In this document: one piece after another, positions 17,373 through 29,836 of the stretch
Numbering within the stretch: the stretch's first letter is position 1
Layout of the letters: each line of letters opens with the position of its first letter
Origin: Dysidea avara
Lineage: Eukaryota > Porifera > Demospongiae > Dictyoceratida > Dysideidae
DNA: 64,000 nt
Direction of reading: 5' to 3'
Assembly (NCBI RefSeq): GCF_963678975.1
Contig: NC_089281.1
Location: forward strand, 27,074,765-27,138,764
Made by a program: the position numbers and the translations under genes
The notes under the pieces: generated by a model
The model's input: the letters and a program-made list of their open reading frames with translations, nothing else
What the model was told of the DNA's origin: nothing
The model's database searches: none

Positions 17373-17446
17373 TATTGCTGATCAATGATGAATCAAGCTT
17401 TTGAATTAATATTGCTGATCAATGATGTATCAAGCTTTTGAATTAA
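17373..17446. repeat. 37-bp tandem duplication
   Basis: Two adjacent 37-bp units (TATTGCTGATCAATGATG...) differing at one base. Confidence 0.9.
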
Positions 17447-17508
17447 GTTGTCTAATTTTTAAGCCAGTACAGAACTTATGCTTTGGCAGTTACATTGATG
17501 CATAGAAT

Positions 17509-18286
17509 CAGGGCCATAGCCAGACTTTTGTCTGGGTAGGTTCTTTTAGAAGAAAAGTGGACCTTTTTATATGACATGATTCACATTATATTAGGGTGTG
17601 CACATTCTAGGGGAGTCTGGGAACACCCCCCCCCCCCCCCCCGCCACAAAATTTTTTGAAAATAGATACTGTAAAGTTGAATTTAGTGGGATTTCAGTCC
17701 AATTTTTTAAGTAAGCTGAAGACCAGCTGTATGGATGATATCTCTAATAATTATACCATCTGCACATGCATGTGTCTAAATATAATATATTGTAATATCA
17801 CAGTGAATAAGAATAAGAAAGATTGAGCACTCTGCCATGATCAACAGGGGCAGTGGAGCAGAACAAAAGGTGTCTTAAACAATGAAATTTAGACATTGCA
17901 TAGAGTTGAAGCATGGATGCTATTCGTGGGCATAAGACATCGGTGCTTCTTATTAGTGACATCAGACATCATGGATGGGCTTGTCCACCAAAATCTTATA
18001 CTGTAATGAAAGCTCGGTTTAAACAATCTACATGTAAACTGAGTAGCCTTTAAAAGAAAATGTAATTGTGACTGTTCTATTAGAGTATATCGATCTTGCA
18101 TTGCATTTAATACAAGCACTGAATGAGTTACTTGGGGCACTTAATTTAGCTTCTTATTAGTGGTATCTAGTAAACTGTAGCTAATGGACTTTTGCTCCTG
18201 AAAATTTGGACTTGTATACTAAAATTGTGGACCTTTTTGGTTAAATTATGAACGGTTCTTCAGAACCCCCCGTGGCTACGGGCCTG
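17509..18286. mobile_element. MITE, CAGGGCC(G/A)TAGCCA family, copy 1
   Basis: Left end CAGGGCCATAGCCAGAC; right end is the inverse of CAGGCCCGTAGCCACGG. TAGAAT flanks both sides as a possible target duplication. The body holds a poly-C run (17626-17642) and, at 18068-18096, one copy of the dispersed motif. A second family member lies at 39171-40387. hAT affinity is suggested by the CAGG ends only. Confidence 0.7.
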
Positions 18287-18339
18287 TAGAATTTTCAGTT
18301 TGGATTTAAATTAACCAACATATATAATATTCTATAAGC

Positions 18340-18500
18340 ATTACCAGCAGTAGTTACCAAGTACCAACATGGTACAACTGTACTAGAGGTTCAAGATGTA
18401 AAGGAAGATAAGAGCTTGCTCTATAACAAATGTATTAACCTGAACTGGTTGTGATAATTACATGATTTCATTTTTCATTAAATACGATAATTACAAATCA
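18340..18500 (+). pseudogene. Diverged fragment of mortalin 3' end
   Basis: Contains CAAGATGTAAAGGAAGATAA, matching the last mortalin codons CAAGATGTTAAAGATGACAA, then a similar 3' flank (ATTTCATT...TTCATTAAAT...ATAAT). No intact reading frame. Confidence 0.4.
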
Positions 18501-18550
18501 ATGGGGGCGATTAAGTGATGATGTCATATAGGGATCACATGATCAGATTG

Positions 18551-21500
18551 TTATGGTCCAGGACCTGCAGTCACTCGTGTCATCAAAGTGTTGTGGGGCT
18601 GTCCCTGCTGTGGGTGGGGCTGTAAGTGAGGCTGTCCTTGCTGCAGGAGGTGGGTGGGGCTGTGAACAGTAACTGGTGATGTAATGTGATTCACTGACTG
18701 GCCAACTGCTTGGTGATGGTGGGAGGGGTTCGGTGCTGCAACAAGATTGGTGCTAAAATGAGCAGCCAATGGGTGTGTCTGCTGTTGCAGATAGCCAGTG
18801 TGCAGTGGGTAGGTCTGCTGGGAAGTGTTGTATGGAGCAACATATGAAGGTTGAGGTTGATGCATTATATTGGCCGGCAGCTGATAGTACTGTTGGGAGG
18901 CCACGGCTGAAGGAAAACCTGTTAACAAAATATTAGCAATCTATCACTACAACCAAGATGCTACAACGCATAGAGGGTCAGCTTCAAAGGGAATGTTCTT
19001 GCAAATGGCCATGTGTTTTGTAAGAAAAATCATACCCAATTAATATATGGCGATAACTCCTTGGCACTGTCAAAACAGGACATCTATTTTGAAAAAAACT
19101 ATCCCCTTGTAAATAGATCACCACCATATCACTTACAACTCACCATTATCCATCTTGCTAATATACTGTTGTATGGATAGGATGGCTCCAGATGGAACAC
19201 CAGCTTCCTACAAATGGTGGTAGTTTAGCTACAAAAATTTTTCTAACTTACTTTCATGGCTTCCTTCAGCCCAGTAGGATCACAACTAAGCAGATGATCC
19301 TGAGCAGCACATAAAGATCACATGATCCAGTTATGATGCAATCATTACCTGAATGATGGAAGCTTTGAAGTTCTCCAGAAGATGAGATAACCCGAGGGTG
19401 TTCAGCATCATGGATACCTTCTCATATGGGTCTAGAGAGGAATAGAATTAGTTTGAATGAATGGAGTGTGAGCATGAACTCTTAACTAATAGCAGAAGTA
19501 CATCAAAATGCTATGGACAAGGAAGCATACAACTCCATACACTACTAACATTACAGGCAGGATTCAAACATGTCATCTTTTGTTAGCAATGTATATATAT
19601 ATATATATCATTAGTTACATCATTCTGCTGTTCCTTCTACTCAACAATGCTCCTATCGAAGCAGCTTCACTGCTTTCACACAAAACAATTGAGTAGTAGC
19701 CCATTCTGTGTATCCCTGTTGTGCTAGTCCACCGGAGTAATTTTGTGTCATAGCAAATGTGGAAAGGCTGTTCTGCACTGCCTGTGCTACCATTCTTCTG
19801 TTGTTTGTTTCCATAGCTTCACTTCATTGTGCCGGTAAAGTGACGTACTCAAGCATGCACCTCCATATAATGTAGTTACTTTCTATAGCACATGGCAGCT
19901 ATGTTTGAATTTTGCTATTTACAGAGTTACATGTTCCCCTGTCCATAGGATCCATTCAATGTGCTCCCACTAATTGTCAGAGGCATACATCCACAATTTA
20001 TTCAACATCAATCAACAGTTCTTTATCACTAGTTCACTAGTACTGGTAATAATTTGATTGACTATAAACTGTACAACATGTACAGAAAATCTCACTTTAC
20101 ACACTCAAAGTCTTACCATTGTTTGTGGGTGGAGTGTATCGGTCTACTGGTGTTCCTAATATATTAGTGCACAATACAGCTGGTGATGATGTCACAGTGG
20201 GATTACATGATCCATTAGGTGACAGCTCACTAGGACGTTGTAATGACGGAGGTGGATGAACTAATGTAGTGTTGATTAATGTTTGACTTGTTTGATTTAA
20301 CTCTTGACTTGGTTTGATCAGAGTTTGATTTGGTTGATTTGATGATGTATTGTCAGGTTTTAATGATGCCTTAATTTCTTCAATCGATGGCTGATCTTTG
20401 TTGACTGGTGATTGATCTCCAACTAAATGTTTACTAACTATAGCTGCAGCTTGGTCTGACTCGTTAGGCTTGACTGGCTCATCAACAGACAATGATGAGA
20501 AGGTAGTGACAACTTCCACTTCATCATCAGAACAAGATGGTATCTGCCATTTGGTGACGAGCACTACATAGAAGTCCAGCAATGTTTCACGAGCCTTCCT
20601 GTTGATAAATATGTTAGTGATGACTCTAATACACATTGTGACTCTTATAACAAGTGGAAACTCACACAATATTTACAGATTGCTAATGTAAGATTGCTAA
20701 ATGAGCAGCAGGATGTCAATTCAATTACAAGAATACTTGATTATGGGCATAATACACTCTAATAGAACATACACTATACAAACAATCAACACAGCCAGTA
20801 CTGGGGAGTCCCAGAAAGCACACTCTACACAGCATGTAAATGATAACATTGTATGAAACTACTGTGGGTTTGTCTACATCTAGAGAAGTGGTGTCACTCT
20901 ACATGGAGTGTCCCATGAGGACAACAGCTAGCAGACTTACACAGGAATCTCAGACAGTATCAGTGACTTCACCACATCATTACACTTGTTCAGTAGAGAT
21001 CTGGAACATACAAAAACTGTTAATCACTATACAGTAAAATTGCTTCTTATGACCACCTCATTATAGTGCAAGTACTAAGGTGTGCTTCATGACCATATTC
21101 TGGAGCTAGGATTGGGCAGTATTTAATAAATCGCAATGTACATGTATTTAGCCTTCACAGTATTATTGGATAGACAATATTTATTACATTTTTTATTGCA
21201 TTTCACACACTTATTTGTGTCTACTCTGGGCCTCATATTCGATACAGTCTGTGTATACTGTTGCTAGTAGGTTAACTTGTTAACAAAAAACTTTGTTTGT
21301 TCAGTGAAAACAAGCACTCATGTTGACATTACAGACTTTCCAATCCAAACTCTATAGTTGTGTTTCAATTTTCAAATGCAATATTGCATTAAATAGCTCA
21401 AGCAATGATCGCATGTCACAAATGAAATATCACCCAGCCCTACCTCGAGCTCATTAAAGTGATGACCATGTCAAGTAGGTCCCAAAAATAGCCGCAAGGT

Positions 21501-24500
21501 TTACTTTCATGACCTCATTAAGACATACAGTAAACATTATTGGATTAACCAGCACAGCACAGTGATAAGACACATACCGATTATTGGTAACCAGGTGAGG
21601 AGCAATCTCATCAAACAGGATAGTAACACAGTTAGCACATCCACTACATCCCAACTCAGAACTCTGTGGAATAAGACAATACAACATTACGTACACATAT
21701 ATATCCTAAAGAAGAGCCTTTAGCACACAATAGACATGAAGTGTTTTTTTTTTTTAAATCTCTGAAGCAACGTGAAAGATTGACTCAAGACCTGGCCATG
21801 CACGGACTCCAACACCAAAATTTGAATTTTTATTGTAATGATTTATTATATTTGTCACATGTTACTGTAAAATGTGCTGATAGCAGAATCCTGAGTGGAG
21901 GAGATAGAAAGATGTAACAACCGACCAGCCGATGAATGATGTTAGTTTAACCCTTAAACCCGCATAATCCAGAAAGTGTCAGACCTTCAGTGCTGGTCAC
22001 TGTAAAGTGCTAATAATAATAATAATAATTAAACTGGATTTAAACTTAATAAATACGCGTGCTTAACACAAAGCACTGTAACTTTCGAAGCATCCATCCT
22101 ATGGCTATGCAATTTATGTCATTCTACTTGTGATGTAGCAAGGGTTAAAATGATACCTAGGGTTTTACCCTAACCCTAAATGGTGAGGCCAAAACTAGCC
22201 GTGAAAATAACTTTTTGGTAAGGAAACACGCAAACCCATTACATACCTTTATAAAATGGTCGATAACTCGATGGTAGTTGATCCTATCACCTTGCAACAA
22301 CTTCCATTCAATTTGTTGTGAAATTGTGCATCAGGCCATATATGACTCATGTGAGTAAACCCACAATCGAAATTAAAAACGTGGCAAGAATTTAGAAACA
22401 CGGAGACGCAACTTGTCGCTGTTCACCGCTTCATAACAAGTAAGCCACTGTAGTTACAGTGTTCATTTAACCTTCTCCAAGTAGCCCAGTAAACACACTT
22501 TTAATCTATGTGTATTTGTAGGCCGTAAGAGTTAAGTTACCCCACCTAGTGTCACCATGCGTGCCCATATTGTGTAAACACGCATTTCTGAAAAGTTATC
22601 TGCGGGTTTAAGGGTCAAGGCAAAAATAAAACACTAAACAAAGAAAAAAACAAGTTGATGTTGTGCTACTTCTAAAAACCAGGCGCCATGCAGCTAGCTA
22701 ACTCATCTGGAATAACTATAGACAGTATATACTACTATGAATTAACCAACTATGTATTACTACTTTACAATAGGGTAGTTTGGGTTGTGCAATAATATAA
22801 TTAGCTATTTCTCGTATTTCGTAATTCATGAAATATTCGTAATTCGTTCAATTACGTTGCTATGCACTGCTAAGGAAGCGTTTGTTAAATAAACCGCTTT
22901 TACCAACATATTACGCACAAAACTATCTTCTAAACTGTTTTATAGTGTGACTAACGTGTTTTTCCCACAAATTCTCTCGACAAAGCCTCAAAGCTGCTCT
23001 TCATTTTCGTTTGCGTAAGTAAGGGATACGCCCCCTTTCAACTCGAAGCAATAGGCTATTCCTGGCAGTGTAGGCTTGCACCGTTGTTTTTCAGTTGCTA
23101 AATGACTGAAAACCTCAAGGGGAAGGTAGTCTGAGGAAAGTCACCACACCCGTATTTCAGTCCGCCAAAAAGAAACCACCTCAGAGCAAAGTTCACATGT
23201 GCAGAAGTTTAATACAGACTTCATTTCACTTTTACTTCTTACACAAAAGCTGCTTTTACCGTTATTAAACAATTTTGCTCACGTGGGTGCGTACGGACAA
23301 ACATAGGTAGATAGGTAGATAGATAGGTACACACACTTTTACGAAAACAATTTCAGTAAACCAGCCAGCCAGTGTGAAGGCAGTGATAGTGGATCACACA
23401 AAACAGTTTCATTGCTTCTAACGAGCCAATATAAAGCAAGGGCTTTAGAAGACTGTGCAGTAGTGGCCAACTGCAACCAATGGTAGGGAATGGTGTTCTT
23501 GTAGATGGCAACATGTTGATGGCAGATGTCAGTAAAAGACATCATCAACTGTGCAGCCTGCAATGGGAGTATTTCTAATTAGAGCCTAGTTATGTGGCTG
23601 ATCACTGAATGTATAATTGTGTAAGTAAGAGAAGCATAATTAGCAAACAACTTTAACCAAAGTGTTGTGGTCTGGCAGCTCTTAACAATTGGGGGAGCAC
23701 TCGCCAGTTCATCCAGTAGAGAACAAGTATAAATCAACACAGACTGTCCATCGTTATAGTGCTAACCAAATTTGATGCAGCTGAGAAGGATGATTATTCC
23801 AAGTGAATACTACAGCATGGATGATGGATTATAAACACCACTTTACACAATGATGGCTGCTTGTTATACTACCATAGATAAGTCACCTTTCTTCCACCTT
23901 ACTGCCACCAGGGAACAACTCATTACAGTTCAAGTATAACATTGTTTAAAAAGATGTGGGATGATTGAAAATGGTAAAGATCAAAAGATGGATAAACGAT
24001 GCTTCATGGAAACCTGGATAAAACAATGGGTATGATCTTCATCACCCAACTTTCAAGAAGCCAACATCTGAATACAAAGACCTGATATTTAATTTGATGA
24101 GTATTAATGTTTCACAGCACTTCCTATATATATGAAATCAAGTTTTTGAATCGTTAAAGCAATCAAAGAACAGATTCACTCAAGACCTGGTGATGAACTC
24201 ATGAATTTTGATAATATACTTACGCAAATATTATTTTGACATTCAGTATTGTTTTTTGACACATTGTACCTTTGTGTACTAATATAAAGTTAATTGGACA
24301 CCAAATTGCTTCACAGAAGAGTCTATGTGATGTTTTACCTTCAGCCAAAGAGAAAGGTTAAAGCGATGACCTATTTGGGGGCTGCCCAAATACATTTGCC
24401 AATATTGGCAAAATTTAAGTATGCCAAAAATTGGCAATGAAGTATATTTGCCACAAATTAGGCATGTCAAAATCAGCAGCAGAACAGATTTACTATTACT

Positions 24501-25433
24501 GGCTAAAAGTGGGCACTGTGCAACCAACAAAGCAATTAAACAGCAACCTCCTGGGTTCAAAGAACTAAGGTTACTAGTGATGGCAAGGAAGATTGCAACA
24601 TATGGTTGGTAGACAACTGCGAGGGTAGCTTCGTTGGGTTTCCTGCGCTTTAGTTGGGACACCTGTACAGCTCTTAATTAATAACTCTATTTTCAATTTT
24701 ATGGAACAAGATATTACAGGACATCTACTTTAGTTACTACAAAATAAACTGCCATGAATAGAATCCTGAATGGAGGAGATAGCAACAACTACCCAGTTGA
24801 AAGATGATGCTAGCCAGCTGCTGAGGCAAAAAAACAACAAACAAAAAAATTAAAAATTTGGAGTCAGTAGGTTAATGCCAAGGTATAGTCTGATCATGAG
24901 CCAAACCTAAAGACTCTGTACATGTTAACCAACACTAGAGGCTATTAAAATATCACCATCAAGCCATGAAAGGTTGTAGAATTCTGACCACAAACTAAAG
25001 GGTATCTTGTGATCTGGAGTTGACTGGAATTTGAGTTGAAAAGGTCTTGGTGGCAAGCAACACTCTCATTCTCAGGATGAGCAAGACACGCACACAATTT
25101 GTATGACTATAGCACATACATTAATATCCAGTGCATATTTCATCCAATAGGACAGTAGTTCTTCTATAGCAGCATCCACCACCAGCTGTAAGCTACAGTA
25201 ACAGCCACAGATGAAGTGTATCATGAGACATCATGTGATTACTGACCCTCTGTTAGCTCCAGTAGAGTGTACATCATTGTACACAGCAGTTAACATGTTA
25301 CAATATGATCGACACTGTGTATTGGTGGCTGTTAATTCCTGCAATGGGAACATCACATACACACACACACTGCACACACACACACACACACACTGCACAC
25401 ACACACACACTGCACACACACACACACACACAC

Positions 25434-25470
<37 letters not shown>

Positions 25471-25503
25471 CACACACACACTGCACACACACACACACTG
25501 CAC

Positions 25504-25558
<55 letters not shown>

Positions 25559-25640
25559 TGAGCACTTGTTCACTGCTGTCTTGTAGCACACGAGAAAATA
25601 GTGATGTCATCTCATTAGTACATGTTTCTATAGTGAACAA
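18551..25640 (-). CDS. Multi-exon protein with SAM-like domain, family not recognised
   Basis: Exons on the minus strand, 5' to 3' (approximate where so marked): about 25636-25556 (TNEMTSLFSRVLQDSSEQVLK), about 25196-25121 (LVVDAAIEELLSYWMKYALD), about 23559-23358 (AQLMMSFTDICHQHVAIYKN and WLVRSNETVL), about 21666-21575 (LGCSGCANCVTILFDEIAPH), about 21002-20937, about 20600-20118 (acidic, then Ser/Thr/Gln/Pro-rich), about 19430-19254 and 19207-19144 (LNTLGLSHLLENFKASIIQD... AGVPSGAILSIQQYI), 18918-18551 (Gln/His/Pro-rich tail, stop at 18551). The LGL..LLENF, DHLL and GV..GAIL..I pattern is that of a SAM domain. The N-terminal exons look all-helical, HEAT-like. The 5' end is not located and could lie beyond 26000, where elements have inserted; a possible exon at about 29365-29289 reads SSKDDLMPSKEDVVSGLTDI. 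I cannot name the protein. Confidence 0.6.
25361..25556. repeat. (CA)n with regular CTGCA interruptions
   Basis: Compound microsatellite: runs of CA broken by CTGCA about every 20-30 bp. It lies directly beside the donor of a SAM-gene exon on the minus strand. Confidence 0.9.
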
Positions 25641-26247
25641 TACAACAATTTTATATACTACATTAGAACACAGCTATAACCCATAACTCTGTATTATACT
25701 TGCCTCATATAACATTCTGGCCTAGTTCGTATTACTATGGTCTAAATTAAATACATACCGAATTGGGCCGAACCAAACTGTATTTATTCTGTCACGTCGG
25801 CAAAAGTCAGCCAGTTTAGTTTGCCTAACAGACTACACAGATAAAAGCTTAAGTTTTACACTTCCATGTAGGGAGGAATTTATAGTCACTGGACTGGCAT
25901 CCCACTCAGATGCTTTTCATTATATCACACACCCTCCCACAGGTATTCAGTGGACTGGCAAGTACAGTGCTCCCTCAATTATCTGATCCCCTTGGGATCA
26001 AGACATGTTCCGACAATCAAAAATATAACACAATTCCTGTTCAAATACTCTAATAGAACATACATCTTACACAAATCACTCTAACAGAGCAGTCATTTCT
26101 ACTGTTTGGATAACCAAGGAAGCTAGCAAGAGCTGGCAGATCCAAATGAACATTACACCAACACTAGTCCACACAGTCACATCAAACTTATTCAAAAAGT
26201 CACAATCTTCAAAAGGATCAACAAGTACAATCATGGCAGTTCGAAAC
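25641..26247. other. Spacer with one two-part copy of the dispersed motif
   Basis: At 26045-26096, ACTCTAATAGAACATAC is followed by CACTCTAACAGAGCAGTCA, two direct copies of the dispersed motif core. Nothing else was recognised. Confidence 0.5.
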
Positions 26248-26525
26248 ATTTCTTCTTAGTATAGCAGCACAACGTATAAAATTGTGCACTTTTTCATAAA
26301 AGCATGAAACTTTCCACTAAAGTAGTACTCCCCATGACATAAATTTTTTGATATAGAGCCATCACAGATTTGACCTTTGGTGACTTTTATGGCCATTTTT
26401 GCCCAGAAATTTGATCATTTAATTTGATCAATTTGCCTTTATCCCCCGGAGGCATTACTTAACTTGCTAAAACATGGTGCCAATATAAAGATCTTTTTGA
26501 ACGAAACTTTATTTGAAGTTAATAG

Positions 26526-28865
26526 TAAAGTTCTGCGGTATACCGGTATATTTATTTGATTTCGATATCAGTTGCACACCGGTAGTGTTTACTAGAATAT
26601 CGAAATATCGTGCATGCGTTTAATAATATCACGTGAGTTATTGTCAGCAGTTTTTATTGAACAAACATGGCCGACTCGTCGTGTACAATCGTGCCAAAGA
26701 AGAAAGTTGTGTCACCCGTTTGGGATTATTTCGGCCTCTGTGCAGATAGCGAAGGGAAGATTATTGACGATGGTGTGGCGGTGTGCCGCCAGTGTAACGG
26801 CAACGTGCAAGCAAGTGGAGGAAATACATCAAATTTGCTTTCACACTTAAGGACTCACCACCCGTCGAAGTACACTCTAGTGTTACAAGCCCAAAGGGAG
26901 AAAGCGAAAGAATCGTCCACTGCATCTTCGTCATCTACCAATGCCAGCCAAGCTACGCTCCCTGAGTTATTTACCAAAACACAAAAGTATGAAAGGACTA
27001 CAAGGCGATGGCGAGAAATAACAGATTCAATAACTTACTGCATCAGTAAGGACATGCTTCCGATTTATACAGTCGAGAAAGAAGGGTTTCGTCGTCTCAC
27101 TTATACCCTGGATTCAAAGTATGAAATACCTTCAGCTAAATATTTTTCCAGTGTAGCAATTCCAGCACTGTACGAAAAAAACAAGGGAAACAGTAGCTGT
27201 GGAAGTTCAAAGTGCCTATTACTTTTCTTCCACCACAGATATGTGGTCCAGCTCAACGATGGAACCATATTTGAGCTATACCGTGCATTTCATAACGAAT
27301 GATTGGACGCTACAGAGTCGATGCCTTCAAACACTGTTTGTTCCTAAAGACCACAATGCTGATAATCTCAGTGAAGTCCTAACAGAAACACTAGCTCAGT
27401 GGAAGTTAGAAGTACGCCGACAAGTTTGTATAACAACAGACAATGGCAGCAATATACTATGTGCCATAACTGTAAGGCTTATGTGGACACAATTATCGTG
27501 CTTTGGCCACAACCTACACCTGGCTGTTGTTAATTCTATAAAAGATGAGTCCAGAGTTCAATGTTGCTTGGGACTATGTAGAAAGCTAGTGTCTGCATTT
27601 TCCCACAGTTGGAAAAAAAAGCGAGACTTGACAAAAGCCCAAAATGATCTTGGTGTGCCCCAGCATTCTTTGGTAACAGACTGTCCTACTCGTTGGGGAA
27701 GTTTGATCAAAATGATTGACCGTATTCTTGAGCAAGAAGCTTGCATTCGACAAGTTTTAGTAGTTGATCTTAAGAATGCTCACCTTATTCCAACTTGGCA
27801 GGATCTAGAAGTATTGGAGTCGATGAAGGCTGCACTAGGGCAATTAGATGATTTCACAGACATGTTGTCAGGTGAACAAAAAGTTACAGTGTCTTCGATC
27901 AAACCTGTATTACATGTTTTGAAATCAAAAGTGCTTAAAGTCTGTGAAGGTGATGCTAATTTAACCAACTCACTTAAACAAAGGGTTTTGGATTACCTAC
28001 TGAACAAGTACGATGATAATGATGTTGACGAGCTGTTGAATGTCTGCACTTACCTTGATCCAAGATTCAAGGGAGTGTACATTGAAAATGAAGTTGATCT
28101 TGCTTAGTAAAGGATCGTTTGGCTAGAGAAGGCACAGAAATGATTGAAGATCAAGAGGGGGTTTCTGAACCAACTTCTAGTTCCCAGTCATCATCTGCGG
28201 TATCTGACCCTAGTATAAAGAAACGTAAACTCTCAAGTTGGCTCAAGGAGACAGTTGAACTACTATCATCATCCAGTACTCCTCAAACTCCAAATCAGAA
28301 AATAAAAAAGGAAATCGAAGATTATCTAAAGTTACCAATGTTAGATGCTGAAATGGATCCTCTGCAATGGTGGAAGGTTCACATGGTAGTACTTCCCACC
28401 ATGGCTAAACTGGCACAGAAGTACCTCAGTGTGTGTGCTAGTAGCTCACCTTCAGAGAGAATCTTTAATTGTTCCGGCAACATAGTTTCTAAAAAGCGAA
28501 CCCTTTTGAAACCAGAGAAGGTAAACATGTTGGTTTTTTTGAACAGAAACCTTCACTAGATGTTGACTATACCTACCTATCATCTACATGAACTACTATA
28601 AGAACTCATCACAACTTTTTTACAACTGTCATTTACTTACAACCTTTACAACTGTCATTAAATTATACTATAATTTTTACAACTTTTATATCACTAATCA
28701 CTATACAGTGTTACTTGTGATACCATGCAGGCCTGTGGGTGTGCAGATTACAGGCATATCATGTATGTGTGTAGAAATTATACAGTTTATGTGATATACT
28801 GGTATATCATGATACATTAGTACTATCGAAACCGGGTATAATTTTTCCAATACCGCCGAACTTTA
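26526..28865 (+). mobile_element. hAT DNA transposon (BED-finger type), nearly intact
   Basis: A perfect 8-bp target duplication GTTAATAG (26518-26525 and 28866-28873) flanks ends TAAAGTTCTGCGGTATACC and the inverse of TAAAGTTCGGCGGTATTGG. The length is 2340 bp. It carries one transposase gene and no other cargo. It is nested in the fold-back MITE, so it is younger than that element. Confidence 0.92.
26667..28559 (+). CDS. hAT transposase, ZBED-like (two frame breaks)
   Basis: Cut-and-paste transposase. The N terminus (MADSSCTIVPKKKVVSPVWD) leads into a BED zinc finger: CRQCNGNV then HLRTHHPSKY. The RNase H-like core shows FSSTTDMWSS and ITTDNGSNI, CFGHNLHLAV and DCPTRWGS, all hAT hallmarks. 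The C-terminal hAT dimerisation domain reads DPLQWWKVH, LSVCASSSPSERIFNCSGNI and LKPEKVNMLVFLNRNL. The reading frame shifts once between about 27180 and 27200 and again near 28105-28120, after DPRFKGVYIENEVDLA; otherwise it is open, so this is a young, barely decayed copy. Homology is to ZBED1/ZBED4-type genes. Confidence 0.9.
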
Positions 28866-29368
28866 GTTAATAGGTGATTTTATTCCAAAGTTATGATCAT
28901 TTATATTACCCATGAATTTTGAGATAATTTACCTCCCCGTGGGTAATTTACACCCCAAGGGCAGGTAAACTCAGAGAATTTCGGAGATAATAAAAACAAT
29001 TATAACTTCAAAACAGAATTACCTATTAACTTCAAACAAAAACCAAGTTGCTTCGTTCAACAATACCTTTACTTTGCTACCATGTTTTAGCAGGCCAAGT
29101 AATGCCTCAGACAGAAACAATTAAATTTCTGGACAAAAATAGTATAAATGTCAAATCTGTGATGGCACTATATCAAAAAGTACATGTCATGAGGAATACT
29201 ATTTATGTGGAGTTTCATGCTTTTATGAAAAAGTGTACGATTTGGCTAATTTTGGGGGCTACGCCACTATACTATCTTGACTCTATTGGGATAAGCTAGC
29301 CTTAATATCAGTCAAACCAGACACAACATCCTCCTTACTTGGCATCAAATCATCTTTACTACTACCAA

Positions 29369-29816
29369 GAGTTCATAATACATATACTGAGGAGAGTGTC
29401 CTACTCTCATATACCCCTGTAGAAGGGCACATCGTGAAGTTATGATGTGGCACCTCTGAGTTTGCCTGTATAGTTAATGATGTCATTAATTGAACATGGT
29501 ATTGATTGAATGCGTGCCTAACAATGTCGCTAGCAACCAAATTAATTCCAGCTCTAAGCGTTTCTCACTGAACTACAATCGTTCCTTCATGGGTTAAGAC
29601 CGCTTTGTAGGCATTTCTTGCTAGGCCATTCGCAAATACGGCTATCCTGAGTGCCGCAAGTGTGAAACGGTGATAACGATTCTTGCACTTTTATGGATGC
29701 ACATACATCACAAACCACAGCATCTTGTCGTTATGTCATAACTTCACGATATGCCCTTCTACAGGGGTATATGAGAGTAGGACACTCTCCTCAGTATATA
29801 TAATATTATGAACTAG
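29369..29816. mobile_element. MITE with about 75-bp TIRs
   Basis: Left end AGTTCATAATACATATACTG, then GGAGAGTGTCCTACTCTCAT and CCCCTGTAGAAGGGCA; the right end at 29740-29816 is its inverse. Non-coding interior. The terminal 12 bases and the GGAGAGT(A/G)TCC block are shared with the MITE in the FLAD1 intron. Confidence 0.75.
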
Positions 29817-29836
29817 TCTAGTCGAAATTTTGTGAA

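Larger units (their letters stand above)
26248..29283. mobile_element. Fold-back MITE split by a hAT transposon
   Basis: About 270 bp at 26250-26525 is repeated inverted at about 29015-29275 (for example GTCAAATCTGTGATGGC on the right arm). The arms extend inward to 28874-28900 and 28998-29014 around a small loop that contains GGGTAATTTAC...GGGCAGGTAAAC. Without the inserted hAT element the fold-back would be about 690 bp. No coding capacity of its own. Confidence 0.75.

Noticed and set aside
24279-24662. 127-codon minus-strand frame
   Set aside because: Lies in a large SAM-gene intron among dispersed repeats (the stretch near 24755 resembles one at 21890), has antisense open frames, and shows no splice link or family match.
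25231-25640. Several Cys/Val and His/Thr frames
   Set aside because: Interrupted (CA)n tract; only the short flanking TNEMTSLFSRVLQ part is treated as an exon.
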